Part shown: positions 33,740-43,243 of the stretch, one piece after another
How positions within the stretch are numbered: position 1 is the first letter of the stretch
How the letters are laid out: the number at the start of each line of letters is the position of its first letter
Notes under the pieces: model-generated
The model's database searches: none
What the model saw: the letters and a program-made list of their open reading frames with translations, nothing else
What the model was told of the DNA's origin: nothing
Assembly: GCA_042219835.1 (NCBI GenBank)
Contig: JBHJMN010000010.1
Location: 62,001 to 126,000 of the forward strand
Direction of reading: 5' to 3'
DNA length: 64,000 nt
DNA from: Paenibacillus_G elgii_A
Lineage (GTDB): Bacteria > Bacillota > Bacilli > Paenibacillales > NBRC-103111
Position numbers and translations under genes: made by a program

Positions 33740-34435
33740 TTATTGCGGCTTCCGTCGATCCACATATTTGAGCGCTTCACGGATACTGAGCGGCGATAGC
33801 GCGGTTTCGGAGACGAACCTGCGGACCGCCGCTTCGTCCGTCTTGGAATATTCCCGGAGCGCCCAGCCGATCGCCTTCCGGATGAAAAGCTCCTTCGAGT
33901 CCGCGCATTGCCGGATCAGATCAAAAAGTAACCCCGCATCCGTTCTCTTCTTATAGCGAAGCTGGGATAATAAAGCCGTCCGCTGCAGCCACATCAAATC
34001 CGAAGCCATCCATCTTTGCGTACGGACCGGAACCTGCTCAGGAAACCGGGTGAACCATTCTCCTACCGCATGTCCCGCCGGTTCATCCACCGTATCCCAC
34101 CACGATTTGGTCGTAATGAGCTCTTCCAGAAGCTCGATTCGGGAGACGTCCGCGGTCTTGCTCCTTTTCCCGAGCAGCGTTAGCGCCACATACTGGAATT
34201 CGCGTTCCGGCAGCGCCCACAATTCCCGGATTGCTTTTTCCAATTCCCCGTTTTCCGGTACGCCGTACTCTTGAAGAAACTGCCGGACAAGCGCCGTGCC
34301 TTCAGGCGATTTGATCCCCAGAAAAGCGAATTGATCCCGCATATATGCCTGCATCGGGCCTGCCAATTCCGGGTTCGCATGGGATCGCAGATGGGCTTGC
34401 AAACGTTCGGCATAATCAGGAGTCACGTATGCCAA
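33740..34435 (-). CDS. AlkD-like DNA alkylation repair protein
   Basis: 231 residues, all-helical HEAT-repeat type: MQAYMRDQFAFLGIKSPE, REFQYVALTLLGKRSK, TKSWWDTVDEPAGHAVGEWF, MWLQRTALLSQLRYKKRTD, FIRKAIGWALREYSK. The WWDTVD segment corresponds to the Trp/Asp active cleft of AlkD glycosylases, which excise positively charged alkylated bases such as 7-methylguanine. Length equals B. cereus AlkD. Confidence 0.92.
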   Translation of the reverse strand: MAYVTPDYAERLQAHLRSHANPELAGPMQAYMRDQFAFLGIKSPEGTALVRQFLQEYGVPENGELEKAIRELWALPEREFQYVALTLLGKRSKTADVSRIELLEELITTKSWWDTVDEPAGHAVGEWFTRFPEQVPVRTQRWMASDLMWLQRTALLSQLRYKKRTDAGLLFDLIRQCADSKELFIRKAIGWALREYSKTDEAAVRRFVSETALSPLSIREALKYVDRRKPQ

Positions 34436-34569
34436 GAAAACAACCTCCAGTATCGTTAATTATTTTTCTTCACTTTACAAAAAAGCGGACAGGCAAGCAA
34501 CAATGGGCATGGTAAATTGTCGCAGCCGGATATACAATAAAACTAACCTGACTACGGGAGGAAAATCGT

Positions 34570-35004
34570 TTGGAAACTCAACAATACGCCAACCACCGTA
34601 AATTTGATCCGCTGTTCCATTTCGTGCTTCTTTGGCTGACTTTGATCGTTCTCGTCGGTGCCGTGGTTTATGCCGTCCGTTCCCTGATAGCTGGAGAAAG
34701 CGTGTCCACCGCACTGCTTCTGCTCGGGCTGAGCGTCATCGCCGCCATCTTGGTCATGCTGGTGCGGACGTACGCGCTTAAGGCTCAAAACCGGGCCATC
34801 CGGGCGGAAGAGCAGCTTCGGCACTTTATCCTGACCGGCAAGCCCATGGATTCCCGATTATCGCTGCGGCAAATCGTCGCTTTGCGGTTCGCGGGCGATC
34901 CGGAATATCCGGAGCTTTGCCATAAAGCGGCAGAAGAAAACATGCGGCCCGATGACATCAAGAAAGCGATCCGGACTTGGCGGGCGGATCACTATCGGCT
35001 GTAA
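34570..35004 (+). CDS. DUF6526-like small membrane protein
   Basis: 144 residues from TTG 34570 behind GGGAGG. Two membrane helices near 17-39 and 46-66 are followed by a basic soluble tail that includes LRQIVALRFAGDPEYPELCHKAAEENM and DIKKAIRTWRADHYRL, the pattern of the DUF6526 family. Function unknown. Its 3' end overlaps the stop region of the ECF sigma relic on the other strand, which may mark a deletion point. Confidence 0.8.
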   Translation: METQQYANHRKFDPLFHFVLLWLTLIVLVGAVVYAVRSLIAGESVSTALLLLGLSVIAAILVMLVRTYALKAQNRAIRAEEQLRHFILTGKPMDSRLSLRQIVALRFAGDPEYPELCHKAAEENMRPDDIKKAIRTWRADHYRL

Positions 35005-35168
35005 CAAGCCGCAGCATCCATAGGACTCGTCCCCATTCCCCGAAGGAGGCCGTAAACTTTCTGTTTATAGCGATCGACCAAAAGGCAAAATTTTTGCTTG
35101 CTCCCTGCCACAATCCGATGAATAAGCTCTCGTTCCGACTCCTGCCGGATCTCGCGTTCTTCCACCAC
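34992..35168 (-). pseudogene. ECF sigma factor relic (N-terminal third only)
   Basis: Minus-strand frame from GTG 35166-35168, preceded by AGGAGG. It reads VVEEREIRQESERELIHRIV then KFCLLVDRYKQKVYGLLRGM, the start of ECF region 2. The DAEDLTQ-type -10 recognition helix and all of region 4 are missing: after about 55 residues it runs into a stop inside the 3' end of the neighbouring gene. Typical length is about 170-180. It was probably the regulator of the divergent VanY-like lipoprotein gene. Confidence 0.75.
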
Positions 35169-35201
35169 TCGGTCCTCCTAGCGTTCTATACTGTATAGAC
35201 G

Positions 35202-35272
35202 ACGAACCGGAATCCAATCTCTCACCTTAGGGAGAAAAATACGGAACTTTTCGTATCCGTACGTCGTCTATG
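35202..35272. promoter_or_regulatory. ECF-type promoter and shared -10 word between sigma relic and vanY-like gene
   Basis: Rightward: GGAACTT (35243-35249), 15 bases, CGTCTAT (35265-35271), a textbook ECF promoter. The 10-base word CGTCGTCTAT at the rightward -10 is repeated inverted at about 35202-35212 (ATAGACGACG), at the -10 place for the leftward sigma gene. That suggests one ECF sigma once controlled both genes, including itself. Confidence 0.65.
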
Positions 35273-35326
35273 TAATAAGACCGCTAAAACGTGTGTGCAT
35301 TTAAGTACAGAAAGGATTTGGCTCTA

Positions 35327-36229
35327 TTGAACTCTCGTCGTACGACCGCCGCAGCGCTGCTGCTGGCTGCTATCATGCTCGTATCCGCCGCATGCGGAGA
35401 CGGCGGCGGCAAAACGCAGGCCGACACCGGAGCCGGAACCTCGGCGTCTCCCGCCTCATCGAATACCGGCTCGACTGGCACTAGCGCAGATGCATCCAAG
35501 TCAAAACCGTCTGAGATCCCTGCTGCTTCGACGAACGGACAGGATCAAGCTGCCGGCGCCCCGGGCAGGGTAAAGCAGACAGCCCAATCGGGTACCAAAT
35601 CCGGTACGAAAACAGATGATATTCAGGTTGTTGCAAGCCCGGCGGACATTGCGGTTCTTGTGAACAAAACGTTCAAGCTGCCGGACAATTACAAGCCGCA
35701 GGACTTGGTTGACCCGAATGTTTCTTTTACGTTCAAAGAAAAGCTTGAAAAGCGCAAAATGCGCAAGGAAGCGGCCGCGGCGCTCGAAAAGCTGTTTCAA
35801 GCGGCCAAAAAGGATAACCTGCCGCTGGCCGGCGTCTCTGCATACCGCTCCCATGAAACACAGAAAACGGTATATAACCGTTACGTGCAAAAAGACGGCG
35901 AAGCCGCGGCGAACAAATATAGCGCCAAACCCGGACACAGCGAGCATGAGACGGGGCTGGCCATCGACGTGGCCGGCAGCTCGGGCAAATGCGCGGCGCA
36001 GGATTGCTTCGGCGCGACCAAGGAAGCTAAGTGGCTTGCCGAGCATGCGGCTGACTACGGGTTCATCATCCGGTATCCGGAAGGTAAAGAAAGCATTACC
36101 GGCTACCAATACGAGCCTTGGCACCTCCGCTATGTCGGCGTAGACACCGCCAAAGCGATCGTCAAGCAAGGCGTGACGCTGGAAGAATACGTTAAGAACG
36201 CCGTACCTGTAACGAAGCCAAAATCCTGA
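35327..36229 (+). CDS. VanY-type D-alanyl-D-alanine carboxypeptidase lipoprotein
   Basis: 300 residues from TTG 35327, about 10 bases after AAAGGA. Lipobox VSAAC. A low-complexity Ser/Thr/Ala/Gly linker (about 20-100) leads to the peptidase M15B domain: LAGVSAYRSHETQKTVYNRY, then KPGHSEHETGLAIDVAG (zinc His and Asp) and the final EPWHLRYVG (catalytic Glu and zinc His). It trims the terminal D-Ala of peptidoglycan stem peptides at the cell surface. An ECF-type promoter drives it. Confidence 0.92.
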   Translation: MNSRRTTAAALLLAAIMLVSAACGDGGGKTQADTGAGTSASPASSNTGSTGTSADASKSKPSEIPAASTNGQDQAAGAPGRVKQTAQSGTKSGTKTDDIQVVASPADIAVLVNKTFKLPDNYKPQDLVDPNVSFTFKEKLEKRKMRKEAAAALEKLFQAAKKDNLPLAGVSAYRSHETQKTVYNRYVQKDGEAAANKYSAKPGHSEHETGLAIDVAGSSGKCAAQDCFGATKEAKWLAEHAADYGFIIRYPEGKESITGYQYEPWHLRYVGVDTAKAIVKQGVTLEEYVKNAVPVTKPKS

Positions 36230-36250
36230 CCCGCTTCCTGAGAAACGACA

Positions 36251-36300
36251 AACGCCTGATTCTTTTTCCGCGAAGGATGAAGAATCAGGCGTTTTGTTTT
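36251..36300. terminator. Bidirectional terminator between vanY-like and stalk lipoprotein genes
   Basis: A perfect 13-bp stem, AACGCCTGATTCT (36251-36263) with AGAATCAGGCGTT (36281-36293), flanked by TTTTGTTTTTTT on the plus strand. Confidence 0.85.
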
Positions 36301-36310
36301 TTTCTCTGGA

Positions 36311-37885
36311 CTACGGTTTATATACTTCGATGGAATATAAGCTTTTCTCTCCCTCGGTTGTCACCTTTGCGCCCAATTGCTCGGCCACGAAGCGGACCGG
36401 AACGTAGAGCGCGCCGTGTTTCATTATAGCGGGTTCGCCCATGCTTTTGTCCGTGCCGTTCACCCGGGCCGTCGCGCTGTCCGCTTTCAATACGATCTCC
36501 GTCTGGGAGTTGGCGATGATCATCCTTTTCGTCTCCGCAGCCCATGTCACTTTATAGCCAAGCCCTTCCCCAAGCTCTTTCCCTTGCACATAGGCGGTAT
36601 TATTGGACGAGATATAAGCGGCGTTGTAACCGTAGGCCGGATAAGCCTCTATACCCTCTGCCTCTGCCCCCGGTACGCCGTCCAAGTCGGAATCGGACCA
36701 AATGTAGAAGTACAAATATTTCTCCGTGATCCGAAGCTGTTCCTTGAGCAGCTTATAGAACGCCGAATCCGGCTGCACAACCTGTCTCAAGTTGTCCTCG
36801 TTCGATAAATCCTCGTAGAGGATCGCATCCTTCGTGGAAATGATGTCCGGCTTCACATCTCCATTGATGTTCCAGCGGTCCATCCGGACGGTAAGCTTGC
36901 CGCCGCGGATTTCGTCTTCCATACCCGCAGGACTTTGCACGGCAATCTCGGCGTTCCACCGGCGGATATGCTTGCTCTCATCGACGAATGCGTCTGCTTT
37001 GAACTTAGTTTGGCTCAACATCTCCTGCTCCCAAGCTCCGCCCGCTTCGGAGGTCAAATAAAGCGCAATCGCTTTCGCCCCCGTATAGACCGCTTCCGTA
37101 CCGAGCTGCCGATCTTGGAACAGCTCCTCGGCGAAGCCCAGTTCTTTCAGCTCCGGATGGAACTTATCGTAGATGACGACAGCCAGCTCACGCAAGCCTT
37201 GGTCGTCCAAAGCCACGTTTTTAAACATCGATCGGAATAACGAGGCAAATTCCTTTTCCGACACATCAAACCGAAGCTGATGTCCGCTTTCCGTCTGCCC
37301 CTGAATCGTTTCCGTCTTCTTGTCTACGGCAAAGGAGGCGGCGTTTGGAAGATTCTTGGAAAGTAAGCCTATTGCTTTCTTGGTCACCTCTTGTTGATCT
37401 GCCCAATGCAGTTCCTTCATAAGCCTTTTCAGCCTATAGAACCAATAATCGTCGTACATCGTCAGCTCGTGAGACAGACCGGTCAGCTCGTTCGTACGCC
37501 AATCGGCAATAACAATCGGCTTGTTCGCGCCTTCCACGTTGAGCACCGCGCCGTTCTTATCTAAGGAAACGGCAAACGGAAGGTTCAGCTTGGCAGCAGA
37601 GAGCGATCCTTTAGCCGACATCGTCTGCTCTTTTCGGTTCACCTTCAAGCTGGACACGTTTAATTGAAATCCGTTCCACAAGGCCACTCGTTCCTTCTCG
37701 GATTCAGACAAGGCGCTCGTGTCTCCCACATCGTATTGCAGCCCCATCGACAGCGAAGCCTCGTAGGTATTCGTCTTCCATTCGTTTTCGATGGCCTGGT
37801 TCATATCCAAACCGCCAAGCGGCTGGCAGCCGGCCGTAAAAACAAGTGCTGCACCCATGACCCATGCGCCGATTTTTTTAAACAA
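36311..37885 (-). CDS. Stalk-domain (Cu amine oxidase N-terminal type) lipoprotein
   Basis: 524 residues from TTG 37883-37885, 7 bases after GAAGGAG; an ATG at 37960 has no ribosome site. Lipobox FTAGC. The large middle part (about 25-400) is a lipoprotein domain of unknown function with many charged helices. The C-terminal 90 residues match the copper-amine-oxidase N-terminal 'stalk' domain common in Paenibacillus surface proteins (GYKVTWAAETKRMIIANSQ; PVRFVAEQLGAKV). No enzyme motif is seen. Confidence 0.8.
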   Translation of the reverse strand: MFKKIGAWVMGAALVFTAGCQPLGGLDMNQAIENEWKTNTYEASLSMGLQYDVGDTSALSESEKERVALWNGFQLNVSSLKVNRKEQTMSAKGSLSAAKLNLPFAVSLDKNGAVLNVEGANKPIVIADWRTNELTGLSHELTMYDDYWFYRLKRLMKELHWADQQEVTKKAIGLLSKNLPNAASFAVDKKTETIQGQTESGHQLRFDVSEKEFASLFRSMFKNVALDDQGLRELAVVIYDKFHPELKELGFAEELFQDRQLGTEAVYTGAKAIALYLTSEAGGAWEQEMLSQTKFKADAFVDESKHIRRWNAEIAVQSPAGMEDEIRGGKLTVRMDRWNINGDVKPDIISTKDAILYEDLSNEDNLRQVVQPDSAFYKLLKEQLRITEKYLYFYIWSDSDLDGVPGAEAEGIEAYPAYGYNAAYISSNNTAYVQGKELGEGLGYKVTWAAETKRMIIANSQTEIVLKADSATARVNGTDKSMGEPAIMKHGALYVPVRFVAEQLGAKVTTEGEKSLYSIEVYKP

Positions 37886-38002
37886 CAGACATCTCTCCTT
37901 CGATTGTCTTACGTACTTGGGTAAAGATTCGACGAGATGGAACGGGTTTCCTCCTGCCATGCCTTTGCAAAAGAAAAAAGACGTTCCCGCAAAGCGGAAA
38001 CG

Positions 38003-39010
38003 TCACATTTGGCCGGTCAGCGTGCCGACCGCATATCCGCTGACGGAGACGACCAACCAGACGATCAAGCCGAGAATCATCGGCCTTACCCCGGTTGCGG
38101 TCATTTGCCGGAAGTCGGCGGATAAGCCGACCGCAGTCAGCGCTACCACGATCATAAACTGCGCCGCCACATGAATCCACTGCAAAAGCTGCTCCCCGAA
38201 GAGTCCGAGCGTATACAGCAGCGAAGCGGCGAGAAACCATAAAATAAACCAAGGAAATACCTGCTTGACCGAAAACGATCCTCCCGCCGTACCAGCGGCT
38301 TCCCGCTTCTTGTTCCAACCGACGACGACCGTCATAAGGATCGCGATCGGCACGATCATCGTGGTGCGCGTCAGCTTAACGATGGTCGCGTAATCCCCGG
38401 CGGCGGTGCTGAACGCATATCCTGCAGCGACGACAGAAGAAGTATCGTTCACCGCGGTGCCTGCCCATAAACCGAAGCCCGCATCGGATAGGCCCAGCGC
38501 ATGCCCAAGCGCCGGAAAAACAAGGACCGCGACGATGTTGAACAAGAAGATCGTCGAGATCGAATACGCGATCTCCTCTTCCTTCGCTTCGATGACCGGC
38601 GAAATGGCCGCGATCGCCGAACCGCCGCAAATGCCGGTGCCCGCGCCGATTAACGTCGCCATGCGCTGCGGAATGCGGAGCAGACGTCCGAATCCGTAAG
38701 CCGCGGCGAACGAAAGCAGCAGCGTGACGATCATGACCGCGAACGTCTCCGTGCCGGTCTTCCATACCTCCGACAGGCTGAGACGGCAGCCGAGCAGGAT
38801 AATTGCCCATTGCAGCACTTTTTTGGAACAAAAACGAATGCCTTGCCATGTATTTTGCGGCTTGCGCCATAGATTGTTCACCAGAATACCGATCACGATA
38901 CCGAAAACCGAGCCGCCGATCAGCGGAAACAGCAGGCCGAGCCCATAAGATACGGCCGCAATGACTCCCGTGAACGCAAGACCCGGGCCGAGCGATTTCA
39001 ATCCCTTCAT
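38003..39010 (-). CDS. YeiH/UPF0324-family putative sulfate exporter
   Basis: 335 residues with about 10 membrane helices. The family hallmark TGICGGSAIAAISPVI lies near 122-137 and GLWAGTAVNDTSSVVAAGYA near 185-204. Family members (YeiH) are annotated as sulfate exporters by similarity only; the transported ion is not proven. RBS GGGGGGA sits 6 bases before the ATG. No LysR-type regulator (yeiE-like) is adjacent. Confidence 0.9.
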   Translation of the reverse strand: MKGLKSLGPGLAFTGVIAAVSYGLGLLFPLIGGSVFGIVIGILVNNLWRKPQNTWQGIRFCSKKVLQWAIILLGCRLSLSEVWKTGTETFAVMIVTLLLSFAAAYGFGRLLRIPQRMATLIGAGTGICGGSAIAAISPVIEAKEEEIAYSISTIFLFNIVAVLVFPALGHALGLSDAGFGLWAGTAVNDTSSVVAAGYAFSTAAGDYATIVKLTRTTMIVPIAILMTVVVGWNKKREAAGTAGGSFSVKQVFPWFILWFLAASLLYTLGLFGEQLLQWIHVAAQFMIVVALTAVGLSADFRQMTATGVRPMILGLIVWLVVSVSGYAVGTLTGQM

Positions 39011-39133
39011 CGATGTTCCCCCCGATTCCCCATGTACTTCCGACAGGTGTAATCGTAAGAGATTCAGGGGGAAAACACAAATACGAATCCTTGATGCTAT
39101 AAATAAGCTTTTATTATGATTGACGGGATGGCT

Positions 39134-39418
39134 TCAAACTTTGATCGTGAAGAGGCGGTACAGAAGCGCGATGACGGCACCGGTCCAGAAAAGCGCGGGA
39201 AAATGCAGCCAAGCGGCCGCCCCGCCGGCGACGACAACGATCAGAAGAGCTATCAAAGAGGGATACAGACGGGAAGCGGCAGCCGTGCCGTCCCAATAAG
39301 TCAAAGCGTCCAGCAGCCGGTCTTGCGTCTTCGCCTCGGCTCCGCAGTGAGGGCAGATCGAAGCGTCCAAGGGCTGAACGCCGGAGCAGTGAGGACAACG
39401 TGCCGTCATCGGAATCAC
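39134..39418 (-). CDS. Small zinc-ribbon membrane protein
   Basis: 94 residues from GTG 39416-39418 (RBS AAAGGA); ATG 39409 is possible. An N-terminal ribbon with CPHC and CPHCG (residues about 8-25) and two C-terminal membrane helices (LYPSLIALLIVVVAGGAAAWL and FWTGAVIALLYRLF). Function unknown. It is likely a single-gene unit. Confidence 0.7.
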   Translation of the reverse strand: MIPMTARCPHCSGVQPLDASICPHCGAEAKTQDRLLDALTYWDGTAAASRLYPSLIALLIVVVAGGAAAWLHFPALFWTGAVIALLYRLFTIKV

Positions 39419-39497
39419 CCATTCCTTTCGGTTAATTCATAGTTATTTTATCGGATAAATAAAGATATTGCAATCCTCCTCGGGGCCTAACGAAAAA

Positions 39498-39526
39498 AAA
39501 CTTGCCGCCTATGCGACAAGCTTTTT
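39498..39526 (-). terminator. Terminator after mglC
   Basis: On the minus strand, GCTTGTCGC pairs with CGGCAAG (one mismatch), followed by TTTTTTTT (A run 39493-39500 on plus). It ends the mglBAC transcript. Confidence 0.75.
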
Positions 39527-39535
39527 GCGACTCCC

Positions 39536-40546
39536 TTATTTTTTCGCTAAATACTTACGAATATCAAAAGCTACGGCGGCGACGATGATGAGCCCTTTAA
39601 TAATGAGCTGCCAATACGGACTGACGCCGATAAAGGTCAAGCCGTAGTTGATGACGCCGAAGATGAGCACGCCGGCCAGCACGCCCGGCACGGTTCCGAT
39701 CCCGCCTGCCGTCGATACGCCGCCAACCACGCACGCGGCAATCGCGTCAAGCTCGTACATGTTGCCGTAGTTGTTCGTCGCGCCGCCCGTACGGGCCGCT
39801 TCCAGCACGCCGCCCAAGCCGTATAGCGCGCCTGCGATCGCATAAATATAGATCAGGTTGCGCTTGACGTTAATTCCGGAGACGACCGCCGCTTGGATGT
39901 TGCCGCCGATGGCGTACATATTTTTGCCGAGCCGCGTCTTGTTGAAAATGACCCAGACGATAAAAGCGACGACGATTGCGATGATGACGATATACGGCAG
40001 CGAATACGGTCCGTTCGGACCGACGAAGCCGGTGCCGATGGTTGTGAAGTCCTGGCGCAAGCCGGCAATCGGCTGCGATTCGTTCGGCTTCAAGTCGAAG
40101 TAGATCGAGTTGGCCCCGTAGACGATGACCATCGTGCCCAGCGTCGCGATGAACGGCGGCACGCTCAGCCTGGATACGATCCAGCCGTTGATCAGGCCGA
40201 CGAGCAGCCCTGCGGCAATCCCGATCAAAATCGGCGCCCAGACCGGCAGATCGGGCATATCCGGGAAAAACCGGCGCGGGTAGTCGGCCGTCTGCAGCAT
40301 GGAAGCGGATAGTACCGCCGTCAACCCGACGACGCGTCCCGACGACAAGTCGGTTCCTCCCGTAATCAGCACGAACGCGGCTCCCAGCGCGATAATGGCG
40401 CGGGTCGAGTTTTGCAGCAAAATGTCCCGCAAAATATCGACCGACAGAAACCGCGGATCAGACGCCGCAATGCCCGCTACGAGAAGGATCAGAACGATAT
40501 AAATCGCGTATTGTGTAAAAAAATGATTCAGCTTTCCCGTCCTCAT
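39536..40546 (-). CDS. mglC: Galactose/methyl-galactoside ABC transporter permease MglC
   Basis: 336 residues, about 9-10 membrane helices, BPD_transp_2 family. ITGGTDLSSGRVVGLTAVLSAS and the family block GGVSTAGGIGTVPGVLAGVLIFGVI are present, and the MglC-type insert YFDLKPNESQPIAGLRQDF distinguishes it from the ribose permease. It forms the channel for galactose uptake. It is the last gene of a three-gene operon and is followed by a terminator. Confidence 0.93.
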   Translation of the reverse strand: MRTGKLNHFFTQYAIYIVLILLVAGIAASDPRFLSVDILRDILLQNSTRAIIALGAAFVLITGGTDLSSGRVVGLTAVLSASMLQTADYPRRFFPDMPDLPVWAPILIGIAAGLLVGLINGWIVSRLSVPPFIATLGTMVIVYGANSIYFDLKPNESQPIAGLRQDFTTIGTGFVGPNGPYSLPYIVIIAIVVAFIVWVIFNKTRLGKNMYAIGGNIQAAVVSGINVKRNLIYIYAIAGALYGLGGVLEAARTGGATNNYGNMYELDAIAACVVGGVSTAGGIGTVPGVLAGVLIFGVINYGLTFIGVSPYWQLIIKGLIIVAAVAFDIRKYLAKK

Positions 40547-40577
40547 AAGACCGGTTCTCCTCCTTCGATGTCCTCTT

Positions 40578-42086
40578 CTAGTTGGCGGCCAGCCGCATAA
40601 TATCTTGTTCCGTCGCCTGCCGTCCGTCCAGAATACCCGTTAGCCGCCCCTCCGACATGACCATAATGCGGTCCGACATGCCGAGCAGCTCGGGCATTTC
40701 CGAGGAAATCATGATGATGCTTTTGCCCTGCTTGGCCAGATCGGCGATGATCGTATAAATCTCGAATTTGGCCCCGACGTCGATGCCCCGGGTAGGTTCG
40801 TCAAGCAGCAAAATGTCCGGTTCGGTCAGAAGCCACCGCGCCAGCAGCACCTTCTGCTGGTTACCTCCCGACAAATTTTTGATCAGCTCCTTAATCGAAG
40901 GCGTCTTGACGCGCAGCTTCTCGACGCTCCCGGCGGCCTCTGCCCGTCCCTTCCGCTCGTTCAGCAGAAAGAACGGATTGATATACCGGTCCAGATTGGC
41001 GATCATCGTATTTTCCAGAATCGACAGCACGGGAAAAATGCCCGTCACCCGCCGTTCTTCGGTCAGCAGCGCGATTTTATGCTTCTTGGCATCGATCGGC
41101 GATTTGATCTTGACCTTATGTCCGCGAAGACGGATTTCGCCGGAGGCGACCGAGCGCAGGCCGAACAGCGCTTCGATCAGCTCGGTCCGCTGTGCGCCGA
41201 CAAGGCCGCCGACGCCCAGAATCTCGCCCTGCCGCAGCTCGAACGACACGTCCCGGAACGATTTCGGAACAGGCGAAGTCAGCTTCTCCACCTTCAGCAG
41301 CACGTCGCCCGGCGTGTTGTGGCGCTCCGGGAAACGCTCCTTGAGGTCGCGGCCGACCATGCGGGAGATGATGAGATCCGTCGTCAGCTCGGCCGCCGGC
41401 CACGTGCCGATTAATCTGCCATCCCGCATAATGGTCACGTCGTCGGAAATGCGGAGTATTTCCTCCATCTTGTGGGAAATGTAAATAATGGATACGCCGC
41501 GCCCGCGCAGCTCGTTAATGATCTTGAACAGCTGCTCCACTTCGTTGCCCGTCAACGAAGACGTCGGTTCGTCCATCACGATCACTTTGGAGCGGAAGGA
41601 GACGGCTTTGGCGATTTCGAGCGATTGAATCTTCGAGACGGACATTGAGCCTACCAAGGCGTTCGGATCGATATCCATATCCAAATCCCGAAGCAGCGTT
41701 ACCGTATCCGTGCGCATTTTTTTGTCGTCGACGATGTTAAACGGTCCAAGCCCCTTCACCGGAAAACGTCCGAGCCAGATGTTCTCCATCACATTGCGGT
41801 GCGGCACCGGGTGCAGCTCCTGATGGATCATCGAGACGCCCAAGCTCAGCGCATCCTTCGAGTTGTTGATCTCCACCCGCTGGCCGTCCAAGACGATCTC
41901 GCCGCCGTCCGGCTTATAAATGCCGAACAAGCATTTCATCAGCGTAGACTTGCCCGCGCCGTTCTCCCCCATCAAGGCGTGCACCGTGCCCGGGCGCACC
42001 TTCAAGGTGACGCCGTCCAGCGCTTTGACGCCGGGAAATTCCTTCGAAATTCCGTTCATTTCAAGCAAATATCGGGTTTCCGTCAT
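40578..42086 (-). CDS. mglA: Galactose/methyl-galactoside ABC transporter ATPase MglA
   Basis: 502 residues from ATG 42084-42086, behind AGGGGG; a longer frame to 42146 lacks a site. Two fused ABC domains: N-terminal Walker A GENGAGKST near 39, signature SVSKIQSLEIAKAV, Walker B VIVMDEPTSSL; C-terminal domain has a degenerate Walker A region and signature LSGGNQQKVLLARWL, DILLLDEPTRGID. That asymmetry is standard for sugar ATPases such as MglA and RbsA. It energises uptake with MglC. Confidence 0.93.
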   Translation of the reverse strand: MTETRYLLEMNGISKEFPGVKALDGVTLKVRPGTVHALMGENGAGKSTLMKCLFGIYKPDGGEIVLDGQRVEINNSKDALSLGVSMIHQELHPVPHRNVMENIWLGRFPVKGLGPFNIVDDKKMRTDTVTLLRDLDMDIDPNALVGSMSVSKIQSLEIAKAVSFRSKVIVMDEPTSSLTGNEVEQLFKIINELRGRGVSIIYISHKMEEILRISDDVTIMRDGRLIGTWPAAELTTDLIISRMVGRDLKERFPERHNTPGDVLLKVEKLTSPVPKSFRDVSFELRQGEILGVGGLVGAQRTELIEALFGLRSVASGEIRLRGHKVKIKSPIDAKKHKIALLTEERRVTGIFPVLSILENTMIANLDRYINPFFLLNERKGRAEAAGSVEKLRVKTPSIKELIKNLSGGNQQKVLLARWLLTEPDILLLDEPTRGIDVGAKFEIYTIIADLAKQGKSIIMISSEMPELLGMSDRIMVMSEGRLTGILDGRQATEQDIMRLAAN

Positions 42087-42175
42087 GCCAAGGCCCCCTA
42101 GCGTAAGGATGCGCGCATACAGCAAAGGGGCAACGTCTGCAGCCATTGCCCCTTGCCGCTCGGCCGGGTAGCCGA

Positions 42176-43243
42176 TTATTTCGCGTCGTTCATGTTTTCT
42201 TTGGTGATTTTTTTGTAAGAGATCCAGACGTACTTGCCGTCGGTAATGTCATAGCCGGTGTTTTCTTTGGTCGGCGTCTGGCCTTGCGCGAGCACGTTCG
42301 CGATGCTGAAAGCCGCTTTCCCCTGATTCTTCGCGTCGTTCAGCACGGTGCCGAGCAGCGTGCCTTCTTCGAGCGCTTTGAGCGCAGGCGCCGTGGCGTC
42401 AACGCCGACGACCGGAATGAATTTGTTGTCTTTAAAATAGCCCTTTGCCTTCAATGCTTCGATCGCGCCAAGCGCCATGTCGTCGTTGTTCGCGAAGACG
42501 GCTTCGATTTTGTCGCCGTGGGAAGCGAGGAACGCGGCCATTTTCTCCTGCCCTTTGACGCGGTCCCACATCGCGGTGTCTTCCGCCAGCTTCTCCACCT
42601 TGATCCCGGCGTCCTCGACGGCTTTGATCGCGAACTTCGTGCGCAGCTCGGCGTCCTGATGCCCCGGCTCGCCCTTCAGCATGACGTATTGCAGCACGCC
42701 GTCCTTGTTTTTATCCGCTGCGGGGTTCGCTTTGAAGTAATCGACGATGAGCTGACCTTCCATCGTGCCGGACTGCTCCGCTTTCGCGCCGACGTAGTAC
42801 ACCTTATCCCATTTTTTCATGTCGTCGGCGAGCGGCTCGCGGTTCATGAAAACGACGGGGATGTTCGCGTTTTTCGCTTTGTCGATGATGACGCCGGCTG
42901 CGGTGCGGTCGACCGGATTGATGGCGAGCGCATTGACCTTTTTCGTAATGAACAGATCGACCTTATCGTTCTGGGTCGGCTGGGAGTTCTGGCTGTCGAC
43001 GATGTCCGCCTTCGCTTTGCCTTCCGCCGCTTGGGAAATCGCGTTCCGTACGCCCGTCATAAACGTATCGTCAAATTTGTAAATGGCGACGCCGATGGTC
43101 GGATTTTTGCCATTGGCTTCAGACTTGGCAGCGCCTCCGCCGGTGTTCGCGCCGCCTGCGGGAGCATTGCCGGGACCGGAACAGCCGACGGCGGTTGCAA
43201 GCAGGGCTGCCGCGACGATCATGGATACAGCTTTCTTTTTCAT
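42176..43243 (-). CDS. mglB: Galactose/glucose-binding lipoprotein MglB
   Basis: 355 residues; lipobox TAVGC. Periplasmic-binding-protein fold close to E. coli MglB: IYKFDDTFMTGVRNAI, VVFMNREPLADD, YYVGAKAEQSGTMEGQLI, LKGEPGHQDAELRT, DTAMWDRVKGQEKM and FANNDDMALGAIEALKAKGY, which include sugar-stacking and hydrogen-bonding residues. It delivers galactose or glucose to MglAC. In front of it (43271-43295) three ACGTT words, two spaced 14 bases apart, could be a regulator site. Confidence 0.93.
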   Translation of the reverse strand: MKKKAVSMIVAAALLATAVGCSGPGNAPAGGANTGGGAAKSEANGKNPTIGVAIYKFDDTFMTGVRNAISQAAEGKAKADIVDSQNSQPTQNDKVDLFITKKVNALAINPVDRTAAGVIIDKAKNANIPVVFMNREPLADDMKKWDKVYYVGAKAEQSGTMEGQLIVDYFKANPAADKNKDGVLQYVMLKGEPGHQDAELRTKFAIKAVEDAGIKVEKLAEDTAMWDRVKGQEKMAAFLASHGDKIEAVFANNDDMALGAIEALKAKGYFKDNKFIPVVGVDATAPALKALEEGTLLGTVLNDAKNQGKAAFSIANVLAQGQTPTKENTGYDITDGKYVWISYKKITKENMNDAK

